A stretch of 64,000 nucleotides of DNA from the NCBI GenBank assembly GCA_016124495.1, contig WGNP01000007.1:186001-250000 (forward strand), given 5' to 3'. Every line of letters starts with the position of its first letter. Position 1 is the stretch's first letter. Origin of the DNA: Hyphomonas sp. GTDB lineage: Bacteria; Pseudomonadota; Alphaproteobacteria; Caulobacterales; Hyphomonadaceae. Positions 16,686 to 28,200 of the stretch are shown in pieces. The position numbers were made by a program, and so were the translations under genes. Under the pieces are notes generated by a model that worked only from the letters and a program-made list of their open reading frames with translations, made no database searches and had not been told where the DNA came from.

Positions 16686-18325
16686 TGGAACGTTTCGCCC
16701 GGCTGCTGACCGATCTCATCTATACCCGTTCCCGCAACAGCAAGCTGGCCTTGCTGGCAGATTATCTGCGCACGGCGCCTGATCCCGATCGGGGCTGGGC
16801 ACTCGCCGGCCTCACGGGTCAGCTGAACTTTCCGTCAGTCAAGGCCGGCATCGTTCGTGATCTGATCAAGGAGCGCGTCGATCCGGTCCTCTTTGCCCTG
16901 TCACGGGACTTTGTTGGCGATACCGCGGAAACCGTCAGCCTGCTCTGGCCTGCGCCGCCGGGGCCAGTTCCGCCCTCCCCGACCGTCAGTGAAGCCGTCG
17001 CCTTGCTGAGCGCCGCAACGCGGGCGACGGCAAAGCCGGTCGTTGCCGGCCTGCTTGACCGGCTCGACGAAGATGGCCGCTTTGCGCTGTTGAAACTGGC
17101 AACAGGCGCCTTGCGGATCGGCGTTTCGGCGCGGCTCGCGAAGACAGCTTTCGCGCAGGCCTTCTCCGTGCAGCTTGATGATGTCGAAGAGATCTGGCAC
17201 GCCCTGCGTCCGCCGTATACGGATCTGTTTTCCTGGGCCTCCGGCGCTGCCGCCAAGCCGGATATCACGTCCCGCCCCGTCTTCCGCCCGTTCATGCTGG
17301 CCAATCCCCTTGAGGATGCCGTACTCGATCTGGCGGACTATGCGGCGGAATGGAAATGGGACGGCATCCGCATCCAGATAGTTCATGCAAGCGGTGAAAC
17401 CCGGCTGTTCAGCCGCGGCGGCGAAGACATCACTGCCAGTTTCCCGGACATCGCACGCGTCTTTGCGCATGAAGGCGTGCTCGACGGCGAGCTTCTGGTA
17501 CGCGGAGCCGCGCAGGGCGGCGAGGCGGGCGGCGCGGCAAGCTTCAATGCCCTTCAGCAAAGGCTGGGCCGGAAGGTCGTCACGGCAAACCTGCAGGCGG
17601 AGTATCCGGCCTTCGTGCGTCTCTATGATGTGCTGTTCGACCGCGGTGAAGACCTGCGCCGCCTGCCCTGGTCCGACCGGCGGGTGCGCCTTGAAAACCT
17701 GGTTTCGCAACTGAACCCCGGCGCCTTTGACATTTCCGCACTGATCGAGGCGGGCGACTTCGACGAACTCGCTGACCTGCGCGCCGCTGCGCGCGAAACC
17801 GACATCGAAGGCCTGATGCTGAAGCGCCGCGACAGCCCCTACGAAGCCGGCCGCAAGGCGGGGCTCTGGTACAAATGGAAACGCGAACCGCTCACGGCCG
17901 ATTGCGTGATGATGTATGCGCAGCGCGGCTCCGGAAAACGGTCGAGCTTCTATTCGGATTATACGTTCGGCTGCTGGACGGCGCCGGAAGCCGAAGGCGG
18001 CGTGCTGCTGCCTGTCGGCAAGGCCTATTCCGGATTCAGCGATGAGGAACTGCGCTGGCTGGACGGTTTCGTGCGCAAGCATACGGTCAACCGTTTCGGC
18101 CCTGTCCGCGAAGTCGAAAAGAGCCTCGTGCTCGAAGTCGCCTTTGATGCCGTAAATGCCAGCACCCGCCACAAATCAGGAATCGCGATGCGTTTCCCCC
18201 GCATCAGCCGCATCCGCCGCGACAAACCCGCAAGCGAAGCCGACGAGATCAGAACGCTCCGCGGGATGATCGCATCAGATCCAGGCAGTGCCGCATCGTC
18301 CATCGAGGCCCGGCCCGGCGATTGA
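16685..18325 (+). CDS. ATP-dependent DNA ligase (cisplatin-damage-response type)
   Basis: 546 residues starting at the ATG that overlaps the exonuclease stop. An N-terminal helical domain is followed by the adenylation domain with nucleophile Lys224 in EWKWDGIRIQ, motif III FVRLYDVLFD, motif IV DIEGLMLKRRDSPYE and motif V GLWYKWKREPL, then an OB-fold ending near AMRFPRISRIRRDKP. This is the ligase class found beside the metallo-beta-lactamase exonuclease in proteobacteria and linked to repair of cross-linked DNA. It is a second ligase alongside the essential NAD-dependent LigA. The overlap and shared strand indicate one operon with the exonuclease gene. Confidence 0.95.
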   Translation: MERFARLLTDLIYTRSRNSKLALLADYLRTAPDPDRGWALAGLTGQLNFPSVKAGIVRDLIKERVDPVLFALSRDFVGDTAETVSLLWPAPPGPVPPSPTVSEAVALLSAATRATAKPVVAGLLDRLDEDGRFALLKLATGALRIGVSARLAKTAFAQAFSVQLDDVEEIWHALRPPYTDLFSWASGAAAKPDITSRPVFRPFMLANPLEDAVLDLADYAAEWKWDGIRIQIVHASGETRLFSRGGEDITASFPDIARVFAHEGVLDGELLVRGAAQGGEAGGAASFNALQQRLGRKVVTANLQAEYPAFVRLYDVLFDRGEDLRRLPWSDRRVRLENLVSQLNPGAFDISALIEAGDFDELADLRAAARETDIEGLMLKRRDSPYEAGRKAGLWYKWKREPLTADCVMMYAQRGSGKRSSFYSDYTFGCWTAPEAEGGVLLPVGKAYSGFSDEELRWLDGFVRKHTVNRFGPVREVEKSLVLEVAFDAVNASTRHKSGIAMRFPRISRIRRDKPASEADEIRTLRGMIASDPGSAASSIEARPGD

Positions 18326-18369
18326 GCACCCAGGCCTTCGAAACCAGCCGCCAGGGACTGGCACAGGGA

Positions 18370-21300
18370 TCAGTACGCGTCTGCCGGCTCTACCGGGTGC
18401 TTCGGCTCTGCGAGCTCTTTTGGCGTCAGCAGCATGTACATGGCAGGCGTCACGATCCGTGCAAGGATGGTCGAGCTGACCAGTCCACCGATGATGACGA
18501 CTGCAAGCGGCGAGACCAGCGGTGACTGCTCGAGGACCAGCGGGATCATCCCGCCAATCGCGGTCGCGCTGGTGAGCAGGACAGGCAGGAAGCGGATTTC
18601 GCCGGCCTGAACCACAGCCTCGCGCAGCGGCACGCCTTCGCGCCTCAGCCGGTTCGCAAAATCCACGAGCAGGATTGAGTTCTTGATCTCTATTCCTATG
18701 AGCGCGATGAAGCCGATCATCGCGATGAAGGAGAGGGGGTATTGTGCGATATACAGGGCCACGAAGCCGCCCATCACACCAAAGGGGATCACGAAGGCGA
18801 CGACCGCCATTTGCGCAAAACTGCCAAACTCGAGGAGCAGGACCGCCAGCACGCCGAACAGTGCAATCAATACGGCGGCGCCGAGACCGGAAAAGCTCTC
18901 GCTCGCCGCTTCAGCCTGACCGCCAAACGTGATCCGGTATCCGGGCGGCAGGTTGATCGCATTGATCTTGGACGCAACATCGGCCGTTACATCCGCGGCC
19001 AGATAGTCCGGCGAAACGTAGGAGAGAACGGTCACCACACGCTCCTGCTGAACGCGGTTCACTGCGGTGGGGCCGGAGGAGAACTCGACCGCCGCAATCT
19101 CAGACAAGGGAATGCCGCCTCCCTGCCCGTTCCACAGATACATTCTCTGCAACGCATCCGCATCCGGAGGCGATCCGGCATCCATCCGCACCCGGATCGG
19201 ATAAGCTTCGCCGGTCGGATCACGCACCTGCGCCACCGTCGCGCCGCCCACGGCGATGCGCAGCGTCTGGTCTATCGCGCCGGGCGGAATACCGAGCAAT
19301 GCAGCCTTGGCTGTATCAACGTTGAGTTCAAGATCCACCTGTCGGGCAGCCGCCGGGTTGGACACGTCGCGCGTGCCGGGGGTGGCGCGCAAGATCAGTT
19401 CGACATCGCCGGCGATCTGGCTCAGCGCATCATTGTCCTTGCCCCAGATGCGCACGGCGATGGGGGCTTCAACGGGTGGGCCGTTCTCGAAACGGCGGAA
19501 TGTCAGTTTGGCGGCGGGATATTTCGCAAGCTCGGCGCGAATTTCGGAAACTACGGCCGGGCCTTCTTCAGGATGCCAGTGCCTGAACGCCCCGTAGACC
19601 TGACCATAATCCGGAACACCGATCGTCTCAAAGACGTTGTAGTAAACCTGCGGATTGCCCGACCCGCTGTTTGCGAACCGGAAAGCGATGTCTTCGCGTT
19701 TCGCAAGGACGCTTTCGACATACCGGACGGCTTTGTCCGTCTCGTCAATCGACACGCCCTGGGGCAGCTCCACATCCACAAGGAAATACGGGCTGTCATT
19801 TTCGGGAAAGAGCGAAAAGCCGAGCCGCGGCACGAGCGCGAACGAAGACAGCGCGATCGCCAGCGAGACGACGACGGTCGAGACCGGGAAGCGTAGGGCC
19901 AGGCGCAGGATAGGGCGGTAGATTGCATGGATGCCGCCCATGACAGTGTCCAGGAAGACGTTCGACTTCCCGTGCCCGTCACGCGGCAGCAATTGTCCCG
20001 CAAGAAAGGGGATGATCGTCAGTGAAACAATCAGCGAAGCGATGATCGTCGTCAGCACGGCAACAGGCAGCGACCGGGTGAAATCGCCCGCGCCTTCCGG
20101 CAAGGCGATCAGTGGCAGGAAAGCAAAGATGAGGGTGGCGGTGCAACCGATGACCGCAACGTTGATTTCCGACACGCCGGCAATTGCCGCCTCGCGCCTC
20201 GGCAAACCGTTTCGCAAATGCCGCGCGATATTCTCAGTGACCACAATCGAGTCGTCGACCAGCAATCCGAGCGCGATGACGAAGCCCGAAATCGACAGCT
20301 GGTTCATCGTGTAGCCCAGCTGGCCGATCCAGAACACGCCGATCGCCAGCGACAACGGGATCGCCATCATCACAACGATGGCGGCGCGAAACCCCAGAGG
20401 CAGGAGCGTGAGCAGCACGAGCAGCACGGCAATTCCGAAATCCCGCCCGAGATTTGTGAGCCGGTGTGCCACGGTCTTGGACTGGTCGAAGCCGAGTTCG
20501 AGCCGGATGCCCTCGGGCAGGCTGCTCCGGTAGGCTTCGATCTGCTTGTACAGATTGTTACGCACCACAAACACATCGACGCCGAGCTTGCCCTTGGCGC
20601 TGACGAGCACGGCGCGTTCGCCATTGAACCGCGTGAAATGGCGCGGCTCGTCATTGTCCCATTCGACCTTTGCGATATCGCCAACCGTCAGCGTGCTGCC
20701 GGATGCCGAGCGCAGTACCGTGTTCCTGATCTCGTCGAGACTGTCGAACGGACCCGTGGCCGTAACGTTGAAGCGCCGGCCACCTGACTGAACGGCGCCG
20801 ATCGGCACGTCTGCACCTTCGCGCTGCAGCGCATCCACGACGGCGAGCGGCGATAGCTGAAAGGTCGAGAGCCGGTCGAGATCGAGCGATACACGCACCT
20901 CTGATTCAGGCGCGCCCCAGATCTGAGATTGCTGAACACCGCCGGCGCGTTCCAGCATGTCGCGCAAGTCGCGCGCGGCCGCTTCCATCTGGCGCGCCGG
21001 CGCAGTTTCGCTGACCAGCGCCACAACCACGACGTTCGCATTGGCCGTGTTGGCCTTGAAAGTGCGCACGTCTACCACGCCCGGCGGAAAATCCGGCCGC
21101 GCCACGTTCAGTTCACGGACCAGTTCATCAAACTTGCGCTCCGGGTCAGCCCCATAGGTGAACTCGACCGTGACGCTGCCCACACCCGAAGTCGCACTCG
21201 ACCTGACTTCCTTGACGTCTTCAATCCGGTTGAAGGCCTGCTCGAGCGGCACAACAATAAGCTTCTCGATTTGTTCGGCATCGGCGCCCGGCAGGACGAC

Positions 21301-21447
21301 CGTAACGCCGGCAATGGGAAAACGGACGGTCGGGTCTTCGGATTTCGGAATGGACACCATCGCACTGGCGCCGAGGGCAACGAGCATGGCGAACAGCACC
21401 AGCGAGAATTGCCAGCGGTCGACAAAAAAGCGGACGATGTTCTGCAT
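18370..21447 (-). CDS. RND efflux permease (HAE1/AcrB-like)
   Basis: 1025 residues, normal for a trimeric inner-membrane RND pump. Twelve membrane spans flank two large periplasmic loops. TM4 contains the proton-relay aspartates in ALGLLVDDSIVVTENI. The sequence PGADAEQIEKLIVVPLEQAFNRIEDVKEV marks the porter domain, with the short inter-helix ends characteristic of the MdtB/AcrB-like export branch rather than CusA-type metal pumps. It is 5 bases downstream of its adaptor gene and probably exports drugs or toxic metabolites, together with an unlinked TolC-like channel. Confidence 0.92.
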   Translation of the reverse strand: MQNIVRFFVDRWQFSLVLFAMLVALGASAMVSIPKSEDPTVRFPIAGVTVVLPGADAEQIEKLIVVPLEQAFNRIEDVKEVRSSATSGVGSVTVEFTYGADPERKFDELVRELNVARPDFPPGVVDVRTFKANTANANVVVVALVSETAPARQMEAAARDLRDMLERAGGVQQSQIWGAPESEVRVSLDLDRLSTFQLSPLAVVDALQREGADVPIGAVQSGGRRFNVTATGPFDSLDEIRNTVLRSASGSTLTVGDIAKVEWDNDEPRHFTRFNGERAVLVSAKGKLGVDVFVVRNNLYKQIEAYRSSLPEGIRLELGFDQSKTVAHRLTNLGRDFGIAVLLVLLTLLPLGFRAAIVVMMAIPLSLAIGVFWIGQLGYTMNQLSISGFVIALGLLVDDSIVVTENIARHLRNGLPRREAAIAGVSEINVAVIGCTATLIFAFLPLIALPEGAGDFTRSLPVAVLTTIIASLIVSLTIIPFLAGQLLPRDGHGKSNVFLDTVMGGIHAIYRPILRLALRFPVSTVVVSLAIALSSFALVPRLGFSLFPENDSPYFLVDVELPQGVSIDETDKAVRYVESVLAKREDIAFRFANSGSGNPQVYYNVFETIGVPDYGQVYGAFRHWHPEEGPAVVSEIRAELAKYPAAKLTFRRFENGPPVEAPIAVRIWGKDNDALSQIAGDVELILRATPGTRDVSNPAAARQVDLELNVDTAKAALLGIPPGAIDQTLRIAVGGATVAQVRDPTGEAYPIRVRMDAGSPPDADALQRMYLWNGQGGGIPLSEIAAVEFSSGPTAVNRVQQERVVTVLSYVSPDYLAADVTADVASKINAINLPPGYRITFGGQAEAASESFSGLGAAVLIALFGVLAVLLLEFGSFAQMAVVAFVIPFGVMGGFVALYIAQYPLSFIAMIGFIALIGIEIKNSILLVDFANRLRREGVPLREAVVQAGEIRFLPVLLTSATAIGGMIPLVLEQSPLVSPLAVVIIGGLVSSTILARIVTPAMYMLLTPKELAEPKHPVEPADAY

Positions 21448-21452
21448 AAGGC

Positions 21453-22541
21453 TCAGGGCCTGTCTGCAATGACGACGGCCTCACCGTCGCGGACATAGGC
21501 AGCGCCCTCGGCGATCACGCGCTCCCCGGCCTCAAGCCCGCTCAGGACAAGTACAGCTCCCTTGTCGATACCGGACGTGGAGACCGCCCGGCGGTGGGCG
21601 ACATTCTGGTCGTCGATGACGTATACATAACCGCGGTCCGCACGGGCATCGATCAGCGCCAGGGTCGGAATACGGACCGAAGTGGATTTGCCCCCGGTGG
21701 CGGCGGACGAGGTGATCCGGGCACTGCCGATCAGGCCACTCCGAAGGAGCGCGGGATCACCGGCGCTGATATCAACATCGAAGTTGCCAGTGGCATCATT
21801 GCTCTTTGCCGCAATTCGGATGATCGCGCCGGCGCGCGGCGGGCCGGCAAGCCCGGCAACCGAAATCTCGGCCTTGTCCCCTAATTTAAGGCGGGCGGCC
21901 TGCTCGGCCGATACTGGAACACGCAGCAGCAAGCCTGATCTTGTATCCCCGATCTGCAGTACGGGCGCCCCGGGCGCGAGGGTCTGGCCGGGCTCTGCCA
22001 GGCGGCGCAGAACCACGCCGTCGCTGGGCGAATTCATGAACCCGAGATTGCGATTGAACGACACGGCCGACAGACCGGCGCGTGCCTGGTCCCGGGCCAG
22101 TGCCGCATCGTCCAGGCGTGCCTGCGCGACATGGCCTTTCTCGACGAGATCGCGGGTGCGCTCATATTGCAGGTCGGCGTTCACGACAGCGGCTTCGGCC
22201 TGGGCGACGCTGGCGGCCAGTTCTGTCAGGTCGAGCCGGGCGAGGCGCTGTTTCGCCTTTACGATGTCGCCTTCATCCACGGTCAATTCGGTCAGGACCC
22301 CGCCCGTCTTGAACGAAAGGGTTGTCTCCTGCGAATAGACAATTGTGCCGGTTGCCGCGACAAGCGCGGCCGGTTCGGCTGGCAGAACCTCAGCTGCGAC
22401 CACCACCGGCTGGGCGACTTTCGGGACGGTCGCCGACTGCGCGGTGTCTTTGGTAGCGGCGCCACATCCGGTGGCTGCAAGCACGGCGAGTGCCGCTACG
22501 GCACCGAGGATCTTGCGCTGGGTCACTCCGCTTAGGGGCAT
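21453..22541 (-). CDS. RND efflux periplasmic adaptor lipoprotein
   Basis: 362 residues from ATG (MPLSGVTQRKILGAVAALAV). A TTG 21 bases upstream is an alternative start. The leader ends in a lipobox LAATGC, so the mature protein should be anchored to the membrane by a lipid. The sequence then shows the lipoyl/hairpin/barrel order of AcrA-type adaptors: a first lipoyl half (GGVLTELTVDEGDIVKAKQ), a short coiled coil (about 105-170), a second lipoyl half (NSPSDGVVLRRLAEPGQTL) and a C-terminal barrel and membrane-proximal domain. It is the first gene of a two-gene operon with the pump. No local repressor gene was seen, but 450 bases upstream are free for regulation. Confidence 0.88.
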   Translation of the reverse strand: MPLSGVTQRKILGAVAALAVLAATGCGAATKDTAQSATVPKVAQPVVVAAEVLPAEPAALVAATGTIVYSQETTLSFKTGGVLTELTVDEGDIVKAKQRLARLDLTELAASVAQAEAAVVNADLQYERTRDLVEKGHVAQARLDDAALARDQARAGLSAVSFNRNLGFMNSPSDGVVLRRLAEPGQTLAPGAPVLQIGDTRSGLLLRVPVSAEQAARLKLGDKAEISVAGLAGPPRAGAIIRIAAKSNDATGNFDVDISAGDPALLRSGLIGSARITSSAATGGKSTSVRIPTLALIDARADRGYVYVIDDQNVAHRRAVSTSGIDKGAVLVLSGLEAGERVIAEGAAYVRDGEAVVIADRP

Positions 22542-22816
22542 GGGTTTCAGCTTCTGGGTCAAACGCCTGGGGAAAACGCTAAACGAAACATAAATTGTTC
22601 AGGGGCGAAGTCCAGAGCGTATTCGGGGGATTTTTATATCTTTGCCCGAACTTTGCCTGCGCCGTCTTAATGGTGCTTTGCGACAGGCGTCCGGTATAGC
22701 GCGCTCCATCGGCGATGAAGCCTGTCCGCGGCCGCACATTCAAGTCGCCGTCAGACATCAGCGATCTGTTCCAATTCACAAGATAGCGGCACAGGAGAGC
22801 CTTCGCTGGCTCAAAT
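22542..22816. other. intergenic region between RND operon and SOS operon
   Basis: About 275 bases separate the divergent efflux and imuA transcription units up to the SOS box. No credible gene is present. The part next to the adaptor gene is AT-richer than its surroundings and probably holds the RND promoter. I found no clear repressor palindrome by eye. Confidence 0.5.
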
Positions 22817-22831
22817 GTTCTTGATTTGTTC
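22817..22831 (+). promoter_or_regulatory. LexA (SOS) box upstream of imuA
   Basis: The bases read GTTC, seven bases (TTGATTT), GTTC: an exact match to the GTTC-N7-GTTC operator bound by alphaproteobacterial LexA. It sits about 180 bases before the chosen imuA ATG and 30 before an in-frame GTG, and faces the imuA-imuB-dnaE2 operon, which is LexA-controlled in Caulobacter and relatives. This strongly implies DNA-damage induction. Confidence 0.9.
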
Positions 22832-22995
22832 TTTGTCCCGTGCCTTCTTGAGGCAACGCCGTGACGGAGCTGCGGGGAACAATGCCATTGCCGGACGCAT
22901 CGTCTGAACGCCTGGGCAGGGTTGGCCGGCGGCAGGTTGCGCGTCCGTCAGCACCGGCACCCGCCCCTCCTGCGCCCCTTAGAGAACACCAGAAC

Positions 22996-23721
22996 ATGGA
23001 CTTCGCCAACCTCAAAGCAAAAGGTCTCGTCCGGACAGCGATGGCCCCGCCCGCAGTCCGGGCGGAGTTTCCATTCGGCCTCGGTGAGCCGGGCCTGCAT
23101 GAAATTGCGGAGAGCGCCTACGGGGACCGGGCTGCGGCAACCGGCTTCCTGCTGGCCGCGATCGGACAGGGCGTATGCGGCGCATGGGTCTGGGTGCGGC
23201 AGACATCGATTGTGCTGGACACGGGCGAGGTGCCGGAGGCGGCGCTGCCCGGCTTGTCCTCACGCCTGCGCCTGACGGTGCAGGCACGCACGGCGCAAGC
23301 CGGGCTGTGGGCGGCGGAGGAAGCGGTTGTTTCCGGAGCCGCAAACCTCGTGATTGCCGAAGTGGAGCAGTCTGACTTCACGTCCAGCCGGCGTCTGACA
23401 CTCGCGTCCACGCGGCACGGCGTTCCGGTTGTGCTGGTGTTGCCCTACAGCTGTGAAGGCGCAACAGCAGCAGCCAGCCGCTGGCGCCTTGCCTCACGAC
23501 CGTCCGCCCCCAATCGCCATGATCCGCACGCCCCCGGCCATCCCCGCTGGCGGGCAGTGATCGAACGCTGCCGCGCAGTGCCTTCCGCGACCGGGCAGGC
23601 CTTTGACCTCGAGTGGAATGATGAAACGCTATCTCTCAGTGTGGTTTCCGGACTGGCCGCTGGACCGGCTGCGCCGCCTGCGGCGACAGACGCAAACCGG
23701 TTCCGCCTCCGGGCCGGTTAA
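22996..23721 (+). CDS. imuA: ImuA, RecA-fold accessory protein of translesion synthesis
   Basis: 241 residues from the ATG at MDFANLKAKG; a GTG start 45 codons upstream (22861) is possible and would place the start close to the SOS box. The protein has the RecA-like core: FPFGLGEPGLHEIAESAYGDRAAATGFLLAAIGQ, in which the P-loop is degenerate, then WVWVRQTSIVLDTGEVPEAALP and VVLVLPYS. ImuA links ImuB and DnaE2 into an error-prone mutasome. The gene is first in the SOS operon and its 3' end overlaps imuB by about 100 bases in another frame, an unusually long overlap. Confidence 0.85.
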   Translation: MDFANLKAKGLVRTAMAPPAVRAEFPFGLGEPGLHEIAESAYGDRAAATGFLLAAIGQGVCGAWVWVRQTSIVLDTGEVPEAALPGLSSRLRLTVQARTAQAGLWAAEEAVVSGAANLVIAEVEQSDFTSSRRLTLASTRHGVPVVLVLPYSCEGATAAASRWRLASRPSAPNRHDPHAPGHPRWRAVIERCRAVPSATGQAFDLEWNDETLSLSVVSGLAAGPAAPPAATDANRFRLRAG

Positions 23722-25213
23722 GCTGCGCGCATTTGTCCTCCACGAAAAATCCGCTCACGGACTAAGTGTCGTGGCCGCGAATGCGCCTGCGCGTGCCGTG
23801 GGCATCGAACCGGGCCTGCGCCTCACCGATGCAAAAGCAACCCTGCCGGACCTCCTCTGCGAGGAAATCGACCGCGCGGCAGATCTGAAGGCCTTGACGG
23901 CCCTTGCCGCCTGGATGGTGCGTTTCTCCCCTCTCGTTGCCCTGGACGGTGAAGACGGGCTGATGATGGAGACAACCGGTTGCGACCACCTGTTCGGCGG
24001 CGAGGCGGCGCTCGTGTCCGGGATGTCCGACCGCCTTGTACAGGCAGGCCATGGCCACCGTATTGCGATGGGCGGCACACCGGGCGCCGCCCATGCCCTG
24101 GCGCGGGCCACCGGCCCGGGCGAGCATCCCGTGCTGCCCTCCGGCCGGGAAGCCGAGGGGCTCGCGCACCTGCCGATGGCCACCCTTCGTCTCTCGCCGG
24201 AGGCGCTGATCCTGCTGCGCCGTTTCGGCCTGACACGGATCGGCCAGCTCTATGACATTGACCGCAAAGCGCTCACGCGCCGCTTCCGGTCGCGCCAGGC
24301 TGGCGATGCGGTATGCCTGCGTCTCGATCAGGCGCTGGGGCGGCGGGCCGAGCCTTTTGCCCCGCTTCGTCCGCCGCCGGAGCATGTCGAATACCTGCCC
24401 TGCCCCGAGCCCCTGACCAGCAGCGAAGGCATAAGTGACGGACTGCAGCAATTGACGGAAAGGTTGTGCAGCGCCCTCGCCGTTCAGGGGCTCGGCGCGC
24501 AGGGTTTCATGTTCAGCGCCTTCCGCTCGGATGGCGCAACAAGCGCCGTCACCGTCAACGCCGCCCGCCCCGTGCGTACGCCAGCCCATATACTGCGTCT
24601 CTTCCGGGAAAAGATCAGCCGGATCGATGCCGGCTTCGGCATTGACCTGTTGATGCTGGAAGCCAGCCGTACAGGATCCATGGCTTCCGGCAGCCGCCCC
24701 CTGTCAGGCGATCTTGCCGGCACCGGATTCGATGCGCAGGCGGTTTCCGGGCTTGCCGACCGGATCACCGCACGCCTTGGCGAAGGCTCCGTGATGCTGA
24801 CCGTCAGGCACGCGCGCCGCCCTCCTGACAAGGCAGAGCGCCAGGTCGCCTATGCCGGCCAGGTACCGGAGGTGGAGGCGGCGCCGATCCTCGGGCCGAG
24901 GCCCGTGCGCATGCTGAACCGGCCAGAGCAGGTCTCGGTGATGGCGCAGGTCCCGGACGGCCCGCCGCTGCAGTTCATCTGGCGCCGGCGCCTGCGCAAG
25001 GTTTTGCGGGCTGACGGCCCCGAAAGGATTGCCCCGGAATGGTGGACTTACCTCCCCCCCGCACCGGGCGAGCGCGGCCGGCTGCCCCGCACGCGTGACT
25101 ATTACCGTATCGAAGACAGTGACGGCCGGCGCTACTGGGTTTTCCGCGAAGGCCTCTACGGCGATGACCGGGGCATGGATCCGGAATGGTTCGTACAGGG
25201 ATTGTTCGCATGA
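23618..25213 (+). CDS. imuB: ImuB, inactive Y-family polymerase-like mutasome protein
   Basis: 531 residues. The opening [20 protein letters not shown] is the ImuB signature, in which the metal-binding aspartate of true Y-family polymerases is lost. Fingers/palm-like segments ([24 protein letters not shown]) and a little-finger-like region follow, then a long C-terminal part with an OB-like segment and beta-clamp contacts. ImuB has no polymerase activity; it recruits DnaE2 to the clamp. Tandem ATGs at 23618 and 23621 leave the exact start undecided. The stop overlaps the dnaE2 ATG (ATGA). Confidence 0.9.
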   Translation: MMKRYLSVWFPDWPLDRLRRLRRQTQTGSASGPVKLRAFVLHEKSAHGLSVVAANAPARAVGIEPGLRLTDAKATLPDLLCEEIDRAADLKALTALAAWMVRFSPLVALDGEDGLMMETTGCDHLFGGEAALVSGMSDRLVQAGHGHRIAMGGTPGAAHALARATGPGEHPVLPSGREAEGLAHLPMATLRLSPEALILLRRFGLTRIGQLYDIDRKALTRRFRSRQAGDAVCLRLDQALGRRAEPFAPLRPPPEHVEYLPCPEPLTSSEGISDGLQQLTERLCSALAVQGLGAQGFMFSAFRSDGATSAVTVNAARPVRTPAHILRLFREKISRIDAGFGIDLLMLEASRTGSMASGSRPLSGDLAGTGFDAQAVSGLADRITARLGEGSVMLTVRHARRPPDKAERQVAYAGQVPEVEAAPILGPRPVRMLNRPEQVSVMAQVPDGPPLQFIWRRRLRKVLRADGPERIAPEWWTYLPPAPGERGRLPRTRDYYRIEDSDGRRYWVFREGLYGDDRGMDPEWFVQGLFA

Positions 25214-28200
25214 CCGGATATGCCGAACTTGCGGTGACGACCAACTTCTCCTTCCTTCGCGGCGCAAGCCATGCGGAGGAACTGGTGCAATGCGCCGCCT
25301 CTCTGGGCCTGCGCGCCATCGGCGTGGCGGATCGTAACACGCTTGCAGGGGTCGTACGTGCGCACGTGGCGGCAAAGGCGGCCGGCCTGAAGCTGCTGGT
25401 GGGCGCCCGGCTCGCACCGGAGGACGGACCGGATATTCTCGCCTACCCGGTGGACCGGCCAGCTTACGGACGCCTCTCCCGCCTCATTTCCGGAGGCAAG
25501 CTCAGGGCGGAGAAAGGCAGCTGCCGGATCCTGATGGAAGATATCCTTGCGGCCAGTCAGGGGCAGATGCTGATCGTGCTGCCGCCGGAGCCCCTGACGT
25601 CCGCCTTCAGGGAAGCGCTCGAACGGGTTGCCGCTGCGGCGCCAGGGCACGCCTGGCTCGGCGCACGCTACACCTATTCGGGCCGCAACCGGGAACACCT
25701 CGGCCGGCTTTCAGAACTCTCGGCCGGGACGGGCGCGCCGCTGGTGGCGATCAATGACGTGCTCTACCACGCGCCGGAACGCCGTCCCCTGCAGGACGTG
25801 ATGACCTGCATTCGCGAGCACTGCACCATCGATACGGCAGGCTACCGGCTTGAGGCGAATGCCGAGCGGCATCTGAAGTCCCCGAAAGAAATGGCGCGCC
25901 TGTTCAGCGGCTTCGAGCCGGCTCTGAGGCGTACGCTCGAGATTGCCGAGCGCTGCACCTTCAGCCTCGATGAGCTCTCTTATGAATATCCGGATGAGCC
26001 CGTGCCCCATGGCTCCACGCCGCAGGCGCATCTTGAACGTCTCGCCCGGGAGGGCGCAGCCTGGCGCTATCCGGAGGGGATCCCGGAGAAGGTCTCCGCC
26101 CAGATCCGCAAGGAACTCCGCATCATCGCCCAGCTGAACTATGCCCCCTACTTCCTGACGGTTCACGACATCGTCTCCTGGGCACGCGGGCAAGGTATCC
26201 TCTGCCAGGGACGCGGCTCGGCAGCGAACTCGGCCGTCTGCTACTGCCTCGGCGTCACCAGTGTTGATCCGGCACTGTCCAATCTCCTGTTCGAGCGCTT
26301 CCTCTCGCCGGAGCGCAGGGAACCGCCGGACATTGATGTCGATTTCGAGCATGAGCGGCGCGAGGAGGTCATACAGTATGTATACGAACGATATGGCCGC
26401 CACCGGGCTGCCCTGACCGGGACTGTCATATCCTACCGCTCCCGTTCGGCGATCCGGGAAGTGTGCAAGGCGCTTGGCCTCAGCGAGGAGATTTCGTCCG
26501 CCCTGGCAAGCAGCGTCTGGGGTAGCTGGAGCGACGGCCTGCCCGGCAAGCGGATCGCTGAAGCCGGCCTCGATCCGGCAAACCCGCTGATCCGCCGCGC
26601 CGTGCAGCTTGCCCGCCAGCTGCTCGGCTTCCCGCGCCACCTCTCACAGCATGTCGGCGGCTTCGTGCTGACACGCGGCCCCCTGATCGAGACCGTGCCC
26701 ATTGGCAATGCGGCGATGAAGGACCGTACCTTCATCGAATGGGACAAGGATGACATCGACGCGCTCGGCATCATGAAGGTGGATGTGCTCGCCCTCGGCA
26801 TGCTGACCTGTATCCGCAAGGCCTTCGACATGCTCGAAAGCCACAAGGGTATCCGGCACAGTCTCGCCAGCATCCCGCAGGACGATACCGCTACCTATGA
26901 CATGCTCTGCCGGGCCGACAGCCTGGGCGTGTTCCAGGTCGAGAGCCGGGCACAGATGGCCATGCTGCCGCGGCTCAGACCCCGGACCTTCTATGACCTC
27001 GTCATCGAGGTTGCAATTGTCCGGCCTGGCCCGATCCAGGGCAACATGGTGCACCCTTATCTGCGCCGGCGGAAGAAACTGGAGCCGATCATTTTTCCGA
27101 GCCCTTCGCCGGATCACGGGCCGCCGGACGAACTGAAGGCCATCCTTGCCCGGACGGAAGGGGTGCCTCTGTTCCAGGAACAGGCAATGCAGATTTCCAT
27201 CGACGCCGCCAGGTTCACGCCGGAAGAGGCCAATGGACTGCGCCGCGCGATGGCTACCTTCCGCAATGTCGGCACGATCCACAATTACGAGCACATGTTC
27301 GTCTCGCGGATGATCACGCGCGGCTATGATCCGGCCTTTGCGAAAGCCTGTTTCGACCAGATCAGGGGATTCGGCGAATATGGCTTCCCGGAAAGCCATG
27401 CCGCCTCCTTCGCGCTGCTCGTCTACGTCTCGTCCTGGATCAAATGCCATCATCCCGATGTGTTCTGCGCCGCGCTGCTGAACAGCCAGCCGATGGGGTT
27501 CTACGCCCCGGCACAGATCGTGCGCGACGCGCAGGAGCACGGCGTAGACGTGCGCCCCGTGGACGTGAACCATTCGGACTGGGACAATACGCTGGAGCCT
27601 GCGGGTGCCGGTGGCAGCACCTTCAGGGTGCAACTCGGATTCCGGCAGGTCACCGGCCTGCGGCAGGATGAGATGGAACAGCTGATGGCGGCGCGCGGCG
27701 CAGGTTATGAAACGCCGGAGTCCCTCATGCGGCGCGCAGGCCTGTCCCGTCCGGTTCTGGAACGCCTGGCGGCGGCCGATGCGTTTGGATCGATGGGTCT
27801 TTCGCGGCGCAGCGCGCTCTGGAAAGTTCGCGGCGAGGCGGCGGGACGTACGCTCCCCCTCTTCGCGGCGGCCGGCCTTGCCGAGCAGGGGGGCGAGGCG
27901 GGCGTTACCTTGCCCCTTATTCCGCGCTCGGAGGAAGTGATCCAGGATTACCAGACGGCGAGGCTGTCCCTGAAGGATCATCCGATGCATTTCCTGCGTG
28001 AGGTGCATGCCCGGCGCGGCATCATCCCGACCCACGAGGCCGCGCAGTCCCGCAACGGAAGGCGGGTCCAGACCTCCGGGCTCGTGCTGGTCCGCCAGCA
28101 GCCGGGCACCGCCAGCGGTGTGGTTTTCATCACCCTCGAAGACGAGACCGGCATCGCCAACCTCGTCGTCTGGCCGCGCGTCAAGGAACGCTTCCGGCCC